A DNA stretch of 52,780 nt from UBA11512 sp964623895 (GCA_964623895.1 CAZUWA010000006.1:1-52780), one strand, 5' to 3'; positions 42,968-52,540 are shown, counted from the stretch's first letter. Notes: generated by a model from the letters alone, not told the origin. Program-made: numbers and translations.

Positions 42968-43792
42968 TCACATCATCGATTTTAACTCGGCAACAGCGGA
43001 AAGATATTCCTCTTCCTTCGGCGCTTTACCATGCCAACCTGCATTATTTTCCATAAAGGAGACACCTTTTCCTTTGACAGTGTCGCATACAATGACGGAA
43101 GGCTGTTTGACGGCTTCTGCCTTCGCAACAGCAGCTTCAATCGCAGAAAAATCATGCCCGTTTATTCGCTGAACATGCCATCCGAATGCAGCAAACCGTG
43201 CATCGATCGGTTCGGAACTGCAAACATCGCATACCCGTCCGTCGATCTGTAATCCGTTTGCATCGACAAATGCAGTCAGATGATCTAATTTATAATGAGA
43301 AGCGTACATAGCGGCCTCCCAGTTTTGACCTTCCTGCAATTCCCCATCTCCAAGGATACAGTAAACACGATAGTCCTTTTTTTGTATTCTGCCGGCAAGC
43401 GCCATGCCGCAGGCATTAGAAAGTCCGATGCCGAGAGATCCGGTGGAAATATCGACACCGGGCGTGGTGCGCATGTCGGGGTGTCCCTGCAGATAACTGT
43501 CAATCTGCCGAAGGGTCTTGAGATCTTCCTTCGGGAAATATCCCCGTTCGGCGAGCACCGCATACAGCGCAGGTGCAGCATGTCCTTTGGAAAGAACCAA
43601 ACGATCTCTGTCTGCCCACATTGGGTTTTGAGGATCAATACGCATCTTTTCAAAATATAAATATTCCAACACCTCGACGATCGACAGCGATCCGCCTGGG
43701 TGTCCGCATTTTGCATGATATACCTGTTCCAAAATCTCTAAACGAAGAGTTATTGCAAGTTTCTGAAGTTCACCGATTCTCCATTTTTCCAT
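42968..43792 (-). CDS. Transketolase, N-terminal subunit
   Basis: A 274-residue subunit with the thiamine diphosphate-binding domain. CGHPGGSLSIVEVLEYLYF at the start, SKGHAAPALYAVLAERGYF, and the cofactor motif GDGELQEGQNWEAAM ending in the conserved N of VDANGLQIDG are visible. AGGAGAAAGACC precedes the start. It is the promoter-proximal gene of a two-gene operon and must pair with the next gene for activity. Confidence 0.92.
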   Translation of the reverse strand: MEKWRIGELQKLAITLRLEILEQVYHAKCGHPGGSLSIVEVLEYLYFEKMRIDPQNPMWADRDRLVLSKGHAAPALYAVLAERGYFPKEDLKTLRQIDSYLQGHPDMRTTPGVDISTGSLGIGLSNACGMALAGRIQKKDYRVYCILGDGELQEGQNWEAAMYASHYKLDHLTAFVDANGLQIDGRVCDVCSSEPIDARFAAFGWHVQRINGHDFSAIEAAVAKAEAVKQPSVIVCDTVKGKGVSFMENNAGWHGKAPKEEEYLSAVAELKSMM

Positions 43793-43836
43793 TGGTCTTT
43801 CTCCTTTCGGCTCCTGCTCTACCAGTCTGTTTATTT

Positions 43837-43865
43837 ATTATATTATTTTTTCTTGCGTTTGTCAA
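43837..43865 (-). promoter_or_regulatory. Sigma-A promoter of the transketolase operon
   Basis: TTGACA (43860-43865) and TATAAT (43837-43842) on the minus strand, spacer 17. Confidence 0.85.
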
Positions 43866-43965
43866 TTGCAAAGTAAAAAAATCTTGGAATCAATAGAGAA
43901 CATTATCTCTTATTTTTTATTTTTTTTGCATATAGTTGATAAAAAAGAAACGAGGATGGAATAAT

Positions 43966-44313
43966 ATGAAAAATGAATGGACGAAAGAACTGCGTGCAGA
44001 GGACGGAAAGCGGTTGTTGACCTTTGAATATCAACGCGGAGAACTTCCGCAGGATCTTCTTTTGGATGCCGAAAAGGAGCGTGATGCATTTTTTGCGGCG
44101 GCGGAAGAACAGTTGTTTACTCTTTTACGAGCCCGATATGAGGAAAATACCGATCGGCAGAAGCGTAGTCATACCGTTCCTTTGACTTTGCGGTTTTCCG
44201 CTTTCTTAAGGGAAGGAGAACTGATTTTCGACTGTCGACTTTTGCGGATGGGCAGGGAACTCTATCAAAATAGTGTTCGTTATCGCCATGACGGAAAGCG
44301 GTATCTGCCGTAA
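43966..44313 (+). CDS. Small unknown protein
   Basis: A 115-residue charged cytoplasmic protein with no signal or membrane segment. It begins MKNEWTKELRAEDGKRLL and ends YRHDGKRYLP. GAGGATGGA precedes ATG 43966; the frame from 43936 lacks a ribosome site. The central TVPLTLRFSAFLREGELIF could be a beta-strand pair. I do not recognise a family. It stands alone between the transketolase promoter and the peptidase gene. Confidence 0.55.
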   Translation: MKNEWTKELRAEDGKRLLTFEYQRGELPQDLLLDAEKERDAFFAAAEEQLFTLLRARYEENTDRQKRSHTVPLTLRFSAFLREGELIFDCRLLRMGRELYQNSVRYRHDGKRYLP

Positions 44314-44342
44314 TGCATTGAAAGATCGTGAAAATCGGTATT

Positions 44343-44359
44343 TGACAAATTATTTGTCA
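44343..44359. promoter_or_regulatory. 17-base palindrome, possible operator
   Basis: TGACAAAT and ATTTGTCA flank one central T in perfect symmetry, 67 bases before the -35 of the peptidase promoter. It may be a repressor or activator site; with short arms and no T run it is not a convincing terminator. Confidence 0.45.
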
Positions 44360-44425
44360 TATTCTCTAATACGGCCTGTTTCGATTTGTTACAAACGCTG
44401 ATTATTCGCGATCTTTTAAAAAATC

Positions 44426-44454
44426 TTGACAAAAGAGCGGAAATCGTGTATGAT
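44426..44454 (+). promoter_or_regulatory. Promoter of the papain-like lipoprotein gene
   Basis: TTGACA (44426-44431) and TATGAT (44449-44454), spacer 17. The RNA starts near 44461, and AAAGGGTACAG precedes the gene start. Confidence 0.78.
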
Positions 44455-44501
44455 TGATGGTAGAATTGTGTGGTATGCACATGTTTTGAAAGGGTACAGT
44501 T

Positions 44502-46709
44502 ATGAAAAAAATTACAGCCTTGTTTTTGGTGCTTTTGATGCTCGCGGCAAGTTTTGTTGCATGTACGACCTCCAAAAATACAACATCCGCTTTACAGACT
44601 TCTACACCGGACTCTTTTTCGGATGGATTTGTAGATGATTATGTAGACACAGACGATCGCTCCGATATTCCGACGATTAAGGAACACGTCATGCTTCCGC
44701 AAGAGGAGATTCCTTCCTCGTTCACGCTGGTAGGAACCACGCATCTGCCTCCGATCAGCAATCAGGGATCGCTTGGTACCTGTTCTTCTCAGGCGATCAC
44801 TTATGAGCAGTTTACAAATGCTGTTTCGCGCTATATCCACTCTGTGGATAAAGACAGTAAATGGGATCCTTCCAGTGGAAACAGTTCCCAAATCTTTGCG
44901 CCGAAATATACATACAACTATTCAGGTTCCGGTACGGCATGGGTATACGACATCCTTGTGCATCACGGTGCTGCGACACTTGCGGAGTGTCGTTTTAAGG
45001 AAAATGCATCCGGACAGCCGAGCGGATACCGTGATAAGGAGACCCTTTCCTGGCCGGCAACAGATCCGGATATGATGGCAAATGCATTGAACTATCGTTT
45101 GTTGGATTATGAGCAGATTTGGGCAAATTCGATCGGCAATCAGTTGACGACAACCGAGGCGGGACAGAATCTGTTGTATAAGATCAAAGATGCCGTCGTG
45201 CAGGGGAATGTGGTCGTTACCGGCGGAATTTCCGGTGGCTGGCGTTATGATCGCCTCAGTGCCGAGGAGGCAAAATCCAGTGAAATGGCAAAGGAAAATG
45301 ACCAAGTATTGGTGCGTGCTGTTTCGGGCAGCGGCGGTCATCAGATATCTATTGTCGGCTTTGATGACAATTTAACCATTGAGCACGAAGGAGTGACGAT
45401 GAAAGGAGCGTTTCTCTGTGCTAACTCTTGGGGCACTCAATGGGCAAATGACGGCTATTTTTGGATCATGTATGACAGCGCCAATTCGGTATCCGAATAT
45501 GAGGAATTGAATAAACCAGATCGTTTTATTTCTCTTGATCAGTACTGTTTTATATATTGGGAAAAAGATATCGTGATCGAAAAACCTGCGGCGTATTTGA
45601 CGGTGGAGATGGAGATAAGCAACAGGGAAGGGTTCTACATTGAATTGACTCGTACCGATATGACCGATACCACGATCTCCTACCTTCCGAATCTCTTCAA
45701 TTATGGCAGTAATTTCCTGGGGACACATCCAAGTGAACTTCGGGACGGCGAAATGTATGTAAACTTTAACGGGGAAATCGACGGCGGAAAAGCAGTCGGA
45801 TACATTACCCTTGGATATAACCCCTTGATCCCGAACGGTAAAAAATTTGAGGATTATATATGGGGTGCAAAGATCTATGCCACTGATGAAAAGGTGACTC
45901 TGCGCAAGATCACGCTGTATGACGGAACGGGCAAGGCACATGCCACCATTGCCCCGGCAAAGGAGCTTGAGATCATCAAAGCGGGCGATAGCCAAAGTTA
46001 TTTCTTTGATATGGGTAACACGCTTGTCAGTGCCCATAACATCGGTTCGTACAAATTGAAGAATACTGAAAGCGGATTATATTGCGGCTACAATTACCTT
46101 TTGATCGAATCGACCGAACAGGTGAACGATGCAGGCGTTTTTGAAGTAGATTTTGATTATCTCAACAGAACGCATACCATTAAAATGAAGGACAAAGACT
46201 ATGTTCTCGATATCAAAGGGAAAACGGTTGCAGATGGCGTGACGGTCAAATATAATGCTGAGAATTTCACTAGAAACACACAGACATGGAAAGTGGTAGA
46301 ATTGGATGATGGAACATTTAATATCCGTCTGGCAAACGATACCCGGTATGCGATGGGTATGGTCGACGGCGAGATCGTTTTGGTCTCCGGAGCGGATATC
46401 CAGAAGTATGGGACATGGATCTTTGAAAATGCAGGAAGTGCGGATATGTATGCAACCGTGCGGTATAATGCCGAGGGCAAATTGATGATCGCAGGAAGCA
46501 TTCCCGAATCGGTTCAAGAAAATACGCTCAATGCCACGGCATACACTGGCGACGGTGCTGTTGCGGGTAGCTATGCCTTGACCGGTTCCGGCGAACTTCG
46601 TACCTTTGAAAAGGAGGTCACGGATCTTGCGGCAGGGAACTACCTTTTCGTCTTTACAAACGAAAAGGGGGATATTTCCAGTGGGCATTATTATGTCGTT
46701 GTAAAATAA
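44502..46709 (+). CDS. Papain-family (C1) cysteine peptidase lipoprotein with ricin-like tail
   Basis: A 735-residue secreted lipoprotein. The signal peptide ends in FVAC with the lipid cysteine at residue 21. The C1 peptidase domain has catalytic C94 in NQGSLGTCSSQA, H280 in GGHQISIVGFDDN and N308 in CANSWGTQWANDGYFWI. A middle beta-rich region (about 360-500) follows, then a ricin B-like trefoil (about 510-640) with YKLKNTESGLYCGYN and TWKVVELDDGTFNIRL, and a final beta-domain. There is no obvious propeptide of the plant type. It would act on the outer face of the cell membrane, perhaps on peptides or glycoproteins; the ricin part suggests carbohydrate binding. The gene has its own promoter and terminator. 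Confidence 0.85.
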   Translation: MKKITALFLVLLMLAASFVACTTSKNTTSALQTSTPDSFSDGFVDDYVDTDDRSDIPTIKEHVMLPQEEIPSSFTLVGTTHLPPISNQGSLGTCSSQAITYEQFTNAVSRYIHSVDKDSKWDPSSGNSSQIFAPKYTYNYSGSGTAWVYDILVHHGAATLAECRFKENASGQPSGYRDKETLSWPATDPDMMANALNYRLLDYEQIWANSIGNQLTTTEAGQNLLYKIKDAVVQGNVVVTGGISGGWRYDRLSAEEAKSSEMAKENDQVLVRAVSGSGGHQISIVGFDDNLTIEHEGVTMKGAFLCANSWGTQWANDGYFWIMYDSANSVSEYEELNKPDRFISLDQYCFIYWEKDIVIEKPAAYLTVEMEISNREGFYIELTRTDMTDTTISYLPNLFNYGSNFLGTHPSELRDGEMYVNFNGEIDGGKAVGYITLGYNPLIPNGKKFEDYIWGAKIYATDEKVTLRKITLYDGTGKAHATIAPAKELEIIKAGDSQSYFFDMGNTLVSAHNIGSYKLKNTESGLYCGYNYLLIESTEQVNDAGVFEVDFDYLNRTHTIKMKDKDYVLDIKGKTVADGVTVKYNAENFTRNTQTWKVVELDDGTFNIRLANDTRYAMGMVDGEIVLVSGADIQKYGTWIFENAGSADMYATVRYNAEGKLMIAGSIPESVQENTLNATAYTGDGAVAGSYALTGSGELRTFEKEVTDLAAGNYLFVFTNEKGDISSGHYYVVVK

Positions 46710-46718
46710 GACAGAAAC

Positions 46719-46760
46719 GGAGTTGCAACAAGCGTAAAAGCTTGTTACAACTCCATTTTT
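46719..46760 (+). terminator. Terminator of the peptidase gene
   Basis: Arms 46719-46733 and 46740-46754 (GGAGTTGCAACAAGC, GCTTGTTACAACTCC) pair with one mismatch, then ATTTTT. It resembles the lysine operon terminator in its AACAAG/CTTGTT core. Confidence 0.88.
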
Positions 46761-46765
46761 CTGTA

Positions 46766-47476
46766 TTATTCACTTTTCAGTAATTCTCTTACTACATACG
46801 ATGCAATGAAGATTCCTGCGGCGGAGGGGACAAAAGGGGAACTCGACGGAGTGGCGCGCGCTTTTCCGTCTTCTTGGTGGGTGAATTGCGGCTTTGTCGG
46901 CTGTTCCTCTGAGTAAAGCACCGGAAGATGCGTGATCCCTCGATTTTTTAATTCTTTGCGCATCACGCGTGCGAGCGGACAGTAGTTGGTTTTTGAGATG
47001 TCGGTGATCCTCAAAAGTTCCGGATTTAGTTTGTTACCCGTGCCCATCGAAGAAATGACCGGTACGTTTTGCGCAACACATTCTTCAATAATGGTAAGTT
47101 TTCCCGAAACAGTGTCGATGGCATCTACGACGAAATCTTCACCGGCAAAACGGAAATCTCCCTTGTTTTGTGGAAGAATGAATTTTTTGATCGGAATGAC
47201 AGTACAGTCGCGGTTGATTTCATAAATGCGTTCTGCCATCACCTTCACTTTGTCTTTGCCGACCGTACTTTCGAGCGCGATGATCTGACGATTGATGTTG
47301 GTGATGTCTATTATGTCGTGATCAATAATCGTGAGTGTGCCGATCCCACTGCGTGCGAGCATTTCCACAACATATCCGCCAACACCTCCGATGCCGAATA
47401 CCGTCACCCGTTTCTTTTTTAATTTTTCCACGCCCTCCGGAGAAAAGAGCATGGCGTTGCGCTCAAAACGATTCAT
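46766..47476 (-). CDS. tcdA: tRNA threonylcarbamoyladenosine dehydratase TcdA
   Basis: A 236-residue E1-like (ThiF/MoeB superfamily) protein that uses ATP to cyclise t6A37 to ct6A in tRNA. The ATP motif GIGGVGGYVVEMLARSGIG and NINRQIIALESTVGKDKV are typical, as is RMRK-like VMRKELKNRGI and VLYSEEQP. Its ATG overlaps the stop of the upstream transporter gene by four bases. Confidence 0.9.
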   Translation of the reverse strand: MNRFERNAMLFSPEGVEKLKKKRVTVFGIGGVGGYVVEMLARSGIGTLTIIDHDIIDITNINRQIIALESTVGKDKVKVMAERIYEINRDCTVIPIKKFILPQNKGDFRFAGEDFVVDAIDTVSGKLTIIEECVAQNVPVISSMGTGNKLNPELLRITDISKTNYCPLARVMRKELKNRGITHLPVLYSEEQPTKPQFTHQEDGKARATPSSSPFVPSAAGIFIASYVVRELLKSE

Positions 47477-48666
47477 TGATGTTCTCCTTCGGAAGAAAGG
47501 TAACTTCTGTCGATGTTGATGACCGGTTTATATTTTGGGTAGCGCGCCACAACGGCGTTAATGATCTTTTTCTTGATTATTTCTTCGCTTTCCTTTATTG
47601 TGTAAGGAAGAACACAGTCAAAAATGACATTGAAATGATCTTCGCAGGGGACCATACGTATATCGTGTACCGATAAGTCGTGATTGATTTCTCTAACTGC
47701 ACGGGAGAGCCAAAGACGGAATTCGCCAAGCTCTTCGTCACCGTTACAGATGGGATCATAATGAATGACCAAATGCAGTCCGGTGTCTTTGTGAAAATCT
47801 TGCTCGATCTTATCGATCAGATCATGCCCTTCGAGAACATTTTGATCTGCTGACAATTCAACGTGGACGCTAGCAAATTGCCGTCCCGGACCATAGTCAT
47901 GTACCATCAGATCGTGCGTGCCGAGCACTCCGGGATAAGACATGATTTTTTCTTTGATCGAGCGCACATATTCCGGGGAGGGGGCTCTGCCGAGAAGCGG
48001 ATCGATGGTCTCCTTGATCAATCCAAATCCACTGTAAAGAATGAACAGTGCCACCAAAAAGCCGATATAGCCGTCTAGATTGAAGGAAATGATGGGGCTG
48101 ATAACGGTTGCTATCAAAACGGTGGATGTAGAGATTACATCGTTCAAACTGTCTGCGGAAGTTGCTTTCAATGTTTCAGATGAAATCTTCCTGCCGAGTT
48201 TTCTGTTAAAAAGCATCAGCCATAACTTGCCGAGAATGGAAAAGGCTAAAATACCGACAGCAACATAGTTGATGTTTGCATCTGTCGGATGAAGAATCTT
48301 TTCGAAACTGCCCTTCAAAAGTTCTAAACCGATCGACATGATGAGCATGGCGACTACCAGCCCCGAAAGATACTCATACCGTCCGTGGCCGTAGGGATGT
48401 TCCTCATCTGCGGGCTTTTCGGAGAGTTTAAAACCGAGAAAAGAAATGAATCCTGAGCCGGCATCCGAAAGATTGTTGATCCCATCGGCAATCACTGAGA
48501 CCGAACCGCCCAAGAGAAAGATTCCGGCAAGTAGTTTGAGAACGGATAGCAGAATATTGACGGCGATCCCCACACAGCCTGCGAGTTTGCCGATGGCAAC
48601 GCGCACGGAAGTTTTTTCGGGATGCGCGTAATTTTTGACAAAAAGTTTTAAAAGTAGATTTGTCAT
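47473..48666 (-). CDS. Cation diffusion facilitator (CDF) metal exporter
   Basis: A 397-residue divalent-metal/proton antiporter. Metal-site residues are D in VIADGINNLSDAGS (DxxxD) and DxxxD in ADSLNDVISTS, with EEHPYGHGRYEYLSGL as the loop hallmark. Two DxxxD sites rather than HxxxD fit the iron/manganese-preferring side of the family, which is inference. The C-terminal cytoplasmic metallochaperone-like domain contains VLGTHDLMVHDYGPGRQFASVHVE. The start is ATG 48666; the much longer frame upstream overlaps radA. Its stop overlaps tcdA. Confidence 0.88.
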   Translation of the reverse strand: MTNLLLKLFVKNYAHPEKTSVRVAIGKLAGCVGIAVNILLSVLKLLAGIFLLGGSVSVIADGINNLSDAGSGFISFLGFKLSEKPADEEHPYGHGRYEYLSGLVVAMLIMSIGLELLKGSFEKILHPTDANINYVAVGILAFSILGKLWLMLFNRKLGRKISSETLKATSADSLNDVISTSTVLIATVISPIISFNLDGYIGFLVALFILYSGFGLIKETIDPLLGRAPSPEYVRSIKEKIMSYPGVLGTHDLMVHDYGPGRQFASVHVELSADQNVLEGHDLIDKIEQDFHKDTGLHLVIHYDPICNGDEELGEFRLWLSRAVREINHDLSVHDIRMVPCEDHFNVIFDCVLPYTIKESEEIIKKKIINAVVARYPKYKPVINIDRSYLSSEGEHQ

Positions 48667-48689
48667 ACAGTTCCTTGAGAATCTAAGAT

Positions 48690-50069
48690 TTAAGAAAGCG
48701 CTTGCAGTGCGTCGAAGATCGATCTTACAGGAAGGATCTTCACACCGTCGATTTTCGGCAACTTTCCTTTTTCGCTGTTGCCGTATGGAACGAGGATGGT
48801 GGTGAATCCCAGACGCGCTGCCTCTTTGATGCGCTGGTCTACGAAAGAAACAGGGCGACATTCACCCGACAGTCCCAGTTCGCCGAAGGCAATGAGTTGT
48901 TCATTCAGCGGCTTGTCCTTTAAACAGGAAATCAGTGAAAGTGCCATGGCGAGATCTGCGCCCGGTTCGTCTATGCGTAATCCTCCGATAACATTGAGGT
49001 AGACATCGGTCGAAGAGAAGCGCAGACCCAATCTGCGTTCCAACAGTGCGAGAATGAGACAGGAACGGTTGTAGTCGATACCGCTTGAGGTGCGCTTCGG
49101 GGACGGATATACGCTGTTTACGACCAAAGATTGGATCTCCGCGATGATCGGGCGCGATCCTTCCATCAAGCAAACGGCACAGTTTCCTGAAATGCCTTTC
49201 GGCCTGCCGCGCAACAGCATTTCGGATGGGTTCGGTACTTCAATAAGTCCGCAATCGGTCATTTCAAATACACCGATCTCATTGGTTGAACCATAACGGT
49301 TTTTGACGGCACGGATGATGCGAAAAGCGTTTTGTCTGTCCCCTTCAAAATAGAGGACTGCGTCTACCATGTGTTCAAGTACTTTGGGACCTGCGATGCC
49401 GCCCTCTTTGTTGACGTGTCCTACCAAAATGACGGAGATTCCTGCGCTTTTGGCTTTGGAGATCAAACGGAGCGCCGTTTCTCTGACCTGTGTGACCGAC
49501 CCCGGTGCAGAACTGACGCGGTCGTCGTAGATCGTCTGGATCGAGTCGATGATCAGATATTCTGGAGAGACCTTTTCACATTCCGTAAGAATTTTTTCGA
49601 TATTCGTTTCGGTCAGCACAAACAGGTTCTCGTTTATAACGCCCAAACGTTTCGCGCGGTACTTCAACTGCCATTTCGATTCTTCTCCGGAGGTGTAGAG
49701 TACCTTTGCGCCCTCGCCAAGTCTCTGACAGATCTGCAAAAGCATGGTTGATTTGCCGATGCCGGGTTCGCCTGCCAAGAGAACGACCGATCCTTGCACA
49801 ATCCCACCGCCCAATACGCGGTCAAGTTCTGCCGTGCCCGTGGTGGTACGGATATATTCGGGTAACTCCAGATTGTCAAAGCGTACGGCAGGGTTGTCTC
49901 CGAGAATGGCACTTGCCGCATGGCGCGCAGAGAGGGAAGGCTCAGGCGCGATGATCGTTTCTTCGAGGGTATTCCAAGAACCGCAGGCGGGACACTTGCC
50001 CATCCATTTTGCAGTGGAATGTCCGCATTCGCTGCATAAAAAAACTGTTTTGCTTTTTCCTGTTGCCAT
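48690..50069 (-). CDS. radA: DNA repair protein RadA
   Basis: A 459-residue RecA-like DnaB-type helicase that helps process recombination intermediates. It has an N-terminal zinc finger (CSECG, CPACGSW), Walker A GEPGIGKST, the RadA signature KNRYGS (usually KNRFG) and a C-terminal Lon-protease-like domain with SGECRPVSF. Full length. The CDF gene follows after 23 bases on the same strand. Confidence 0.96.
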   Translation of the reverse strand: MATGKSKTVFLCSECGHSTAKWMGKCPACGSWNTLEETIIAPEPSLSARHAASAILGDNPAVRFDNLELPEYIRTTTGTAELDRVLGGGIVQGSVVLLAGEPGIGKSTMLLQICQRLGEGAKVLYTSGEESKWQLKYRAKRLGVINENLFVLTETNIEKILTECEKVSPEYLIIDSIQTIYDDRVSSAPGSVTQVRETALRLISKAKSAGISVILVGHVNKEGGIAGPKVLEHMVDAVLYFEGDRQNAFRIIRAVKNRYGSTNEIGVFEMTDCGLIEVPNPSEMLLRGRPKGISGNCAVCLMEGSRPIIAEIQSLVVNSVYPSPKRTSSGIDYNRSCLILALLERRLGLRFSSTDVYLNVIGGLRIDEPGADLAMALSLISCLKDKPLNEQLIAFGELGLSGECRPVSFVDQRIKEAARLGFTTILVPYGNSEKGKLPKIDGVKILPVRSIFDALQALS

Positions 50070-50101
50070 ATCGTTTTCCTTTTCAGTGCAGTCGTTTCAG
50101 G

Positions 50102-50836
50102 TCACTTGATTTCGGCAAAATACCCATTTATGCTTGCAGTAATGAGCAGAGCCAACTGTTTTTGGTAGTTTTCGTTTTTTAAAAGTTCCGCTTCGGCGGT
50201 GTTGGAAAGAAAGCCGCATTCAACGAGCATTGCCGGGATTTTAACGCGATCGAGAAGATAGATCGCTGAGGTAGCAGACTTGATCTCTCGCTTGTTTTCC
50301 GGTTGGAAGGTTGATTTGACAAGCGTGTGAAGCGTAGTCGCCAACTTTAGGCTTTCGGGGACGTTTGGAGAATAGTAGAGTTGCACGCCAGAGCAGTATT
50401 CCTCCGGAAATTTGTTCATGTGGATGCTGATCAGAACGGCTTCCGGGTGATCGTTTGCAAAATCGAGCCTGTAACGCAGATCTGCCATCTTGCGGTAACC
50501 CGGCTCGCCATTGCCCAACATGCTGTCATCGGTTCGTGTCAAAAGAACACGGTATCCTACGGCGGTCAGAAGATCCCTTAATCGGAGGGTAAGTGATAGA
50601 TTGAGATCTTTTTCAAGCGTTCCGTCTTTCGCAGAAGCGCCCCCATCCTCGCCGCCGTGACCGGCATCAAGAATAACCGTAAAAATCTTTTTGTCATCCT
50701 TGACAGAAACGGTATCATCTGCTAAAATATCAGGCAGAAGATGATCAAATTGACCGGTCAATGCCATCACGGTAAAAACCAGTAGGATGGCAAAAGAAGT
50801 GAACAGTGCAGTGAATTTGACGATGGTAATGCGCAT
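50102..50836 (-). CDS. N-acetylmuramoyl-L-alanine amidase (CwlD-like)
   Basis: A 244-residue zinc amidase (Amidase_3) with an N-terminal membrane or signal segment (about 8-27). Zinc ligands are H60 in DAGHGGEDGG, E75 and H139 in ISIHMNKF; the catalytic glutamate is in LVECGFLSNTAE. The size and layout fit CwlD, which makes muramic delta-lactam in spore cortex, so a spore-forming ancestor is possible. The family also includes vegetative amidases. It lies 32 bases before radA. Confidence 0.82.
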   Translation of the reverse strand: MRITIVKFTALFTSFAILLVFTVMALTGQFDHLLPDILADDTVSVKDDKKIFTVILDAGHGGEDGGASAKDGTLEKDLNLSLTLRLRDLLTAVGYRVLLTRTDDSMLGNGEPGYRKMADLRYRLDFANDHPEAVLISIHMNKFPEEYCSGVQLYYSPNVPESLKLATTLHTLVKSTFQPENKREIKSATSAIYLLDRVKIPAMLVECGFLSNTAEAELLKNENYQKQLALLITASINGYFAEIK

Positions 50837-50886
50837 AGCGTCCCTCCGAAGCGGTTTTTACCCACTATATGCGCAAGGAGAAAAAA

Positions 50887-51438
50887 TTATTTCTCTTGCT
50901 TTCTTATAAAGACGGAGGCGAACAGCCCTTTTGTTCCGGCAAGATAGCCCAATGTGCCGATGACAAGCGACAGAAGAATGATCGGCAGATAGATCCACGG
51001 CGCCTTACTGATCCAGTCCGGCAGATCAAGCAGCATACCTTTGTACATAATGTGTAAGAACAGTTCGTTAATGCCGTTCGAGATGGCGTAGACATTTTTG
51101 ATCGCGTCTCCTCCGGCTTCGATAAAGGGATGTGCAACGGAAGCGACGACAGATGCAAGGATCGCGGGGACATTGAGAACCAATGTGTAAAGTGTGCCCT
51201 TGTACCATTTTTTCTTCATTCTGCCGGCTTCTATCGGAATGCAGTCCTGCAGTCCCACCTCGCAGGTAGAGAAAAAGAGAAGCATTAGATAAAACAGTGT
51301 TGAAAAAGCACTGCCGGCAATGCGCAACCACGATTCGCCGGTGGTGGGGATCAGTACAAGCCAAGATAGAAAGATCGCCATAAACCAATTGATACACATC
51401 TTGACAAGCGTATAGTACTTATCTCTGTATAAACTCAT
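50887..51438 (-). CDS. Unknown four-helix membrane protein
   Basis: A 183-residue protein with about four hydrophobic segments (near 15-33, 42-60, 84-106 and 147-168). The segments between are short and polar. I do not recognise a family. It is 50 bases upstream of the amidase gene on the same strand and shares the promoter at 51477-51505, so it is probably the first gene of the operon. Confidence 0.65.
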   Translation of the reverse strand: MSLYRDKYYTLVKMCINWFMAIFLSWLVLIPTTGESWLRIAGSAFSTLFYLMLLFFSTCEVGLQDCIPIEAGRMKKKWYKGTLYTLVLNVPAILASVVASVAHPFIEAGGDAIKNVYAISNGINELFLHIMYKGMLLDLPDWISKAPWIYLPIILLSLVIGTLGYLAGTKGLFASVFIRKQEK

Positions 51439-51476
51439 TTTTAAAGATCCTTTCGATACGATTTCGATCGCCTATA

Positions 51477-51505
51477 ATTATACTACTTTTTGCAAGGCTT
51501 TGCAA
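51477..51505 (-). promoter_or_regulatory. Promoter of the membrane protein-amidase-radA operon
   Basis: TTGCAA (51500-51505) and TATAAT (51477-51482) on the minus strand, spacer 17. Confidence 0.72.
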
Positions 51506-51535
51506 GAGTAAATTTCAAAAAAGCAGGAGGCAGCC

Positions 51536-52513
51536 GTGGAATATCCCGAACATTTAAATCAATTTTGTAACTACATGAACCACTTGAATCGATCCAAACT
51601 CACGATCGATCAATATCGGCTGGATCTCACCCTCTTTTTTCAATATCTGCGCGCGGTTAAAAAGACGAAGATACCAAGCGAAGAGGAACTTGCCGCCGAG
51701 CCGATCTACAACTTTTCTTTAGAGGAGATCAAAGCGATTACGGGGGATGATATCTTTTCCTTCCTTCGCTATGTGACAGAGGAACGGGGCAATCAGCCTG
51801 CGGCAAGAGCGAGAAAACTGTCTGCTATCAAATCCTTTTTCAAGTATCTTGTGAATGTCAAAGAATTGCTTGAATACAACCCGGCGTCCAACATCAGCAC
51901 GCCGAAGATCGACAAACGACTGCCCAAGCACCTTTCTCTTGAGGAAAGCGTTGATTTGCTTGAGGCGGTTGCGGAAGATGCAGATTCGGCATACAAGGAA
52001 CGGGATTATTGTATTATTACTCTTTTTTTGAATTGTGGGATGCGACTTTCCGAATTGGTCGGCATCAATCTTTACGATATAGATCGTAACATGACCAAAC
52101 TACGCATTATCGGCAAAGGCAATAAAGAGCGAATCGTGTATTTGAACGATGCCTGCCGAGAGTCGATTATGGCATATCTCAAGGTGCGTAGCGGAAACAA
52201 AGAGATCAAGGATAAAAACGCACTTTTCATTTCCCGGTTGGGTAATCGTGTCAGCAAGCAACTTGTACAGCATATCGTCTACAAATACTTGGAGCGTGCG
52301 GGATTGGAATTCCGACATCTCTCCACGCACAAATTGCGCCATACTGCCGCAACGCTGATGTATCAGGAGGGTGGGGTGGATGTTCGTGTGCTCAAAGAAA
52401 TTCTCGGACATGAGCAACTTAATACCACGCAGATCTATACCCATGTCAACAATGTCCAAATGCAAGAAGCAATGGACAAAAATCCGTTGGCGGAGATCAA
52501 AAAGAAGAAGTAG
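51536..52513 (+). CDS. XerC/XerD-like tyrosine recombinase
   Basis: A 325-residue site-specific recombinase. The active site is complete: R170 in CGMRLSE, K194 in GKGNKER, H265 and R268 in HKLRHTAAT, H292 in LGHEQL, and nucleophile Y301 in TTQIYTHV. The N-terminal SAM-like core-binding domain spans about 1-115. Size and motifs fit chromosome dimer resolution by XerC/D/S-type enzymes; no dif site is seen nearby. The start is GTG 51536 with AGGAGG nine bases before it. Confidence 0.88.
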   Translation: MEYPEHLNQFCNYMNHLNRSKLTIDQYRLDLTLFFQYLRAVKKTKIPSEEELAAEPIYNFSLEEIKAITGDDIFSFLRYVTEERGNQPAARARKLSAIKSFFKYLVNVKELLEYNPASNISTPKIDKRLPKHLSLEESVDLLEAVAEDADSAYKERDYCIITLFLNCGMRLSELVGINLYDIDRNMTKLRIIGKGNKERIVYLNDACRESIMAYLKVRSGNKEIKDKNALFISRLGNRVSKQLVQHIVYKYLERAGLEFRHLSTHKLRHTAATLMYQEGGVDVRVLKEILGHEQLNTTQIYTHVNNVQMQEAMDKNPLAEIKKKK

Positions 52514-52540
52514 AAAAAGTCCCGCGGAGGACTTTTTCTG
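52513..52540 (+). terminator. Terminator after the recombinase gene
   Basis: GAAAAAGTCC and GGACTTTTTC form a 10-base stem with a 6-base loop. The T run is part of the right arm. Confidence 0.8.

Noticed and set aside
48667..48861. Extended N-terminus of the CDF transporter
   Set aside because: It overlaps radA, is full of arginine and cysteine, and the membrane protein proper begins at ATG 48666.
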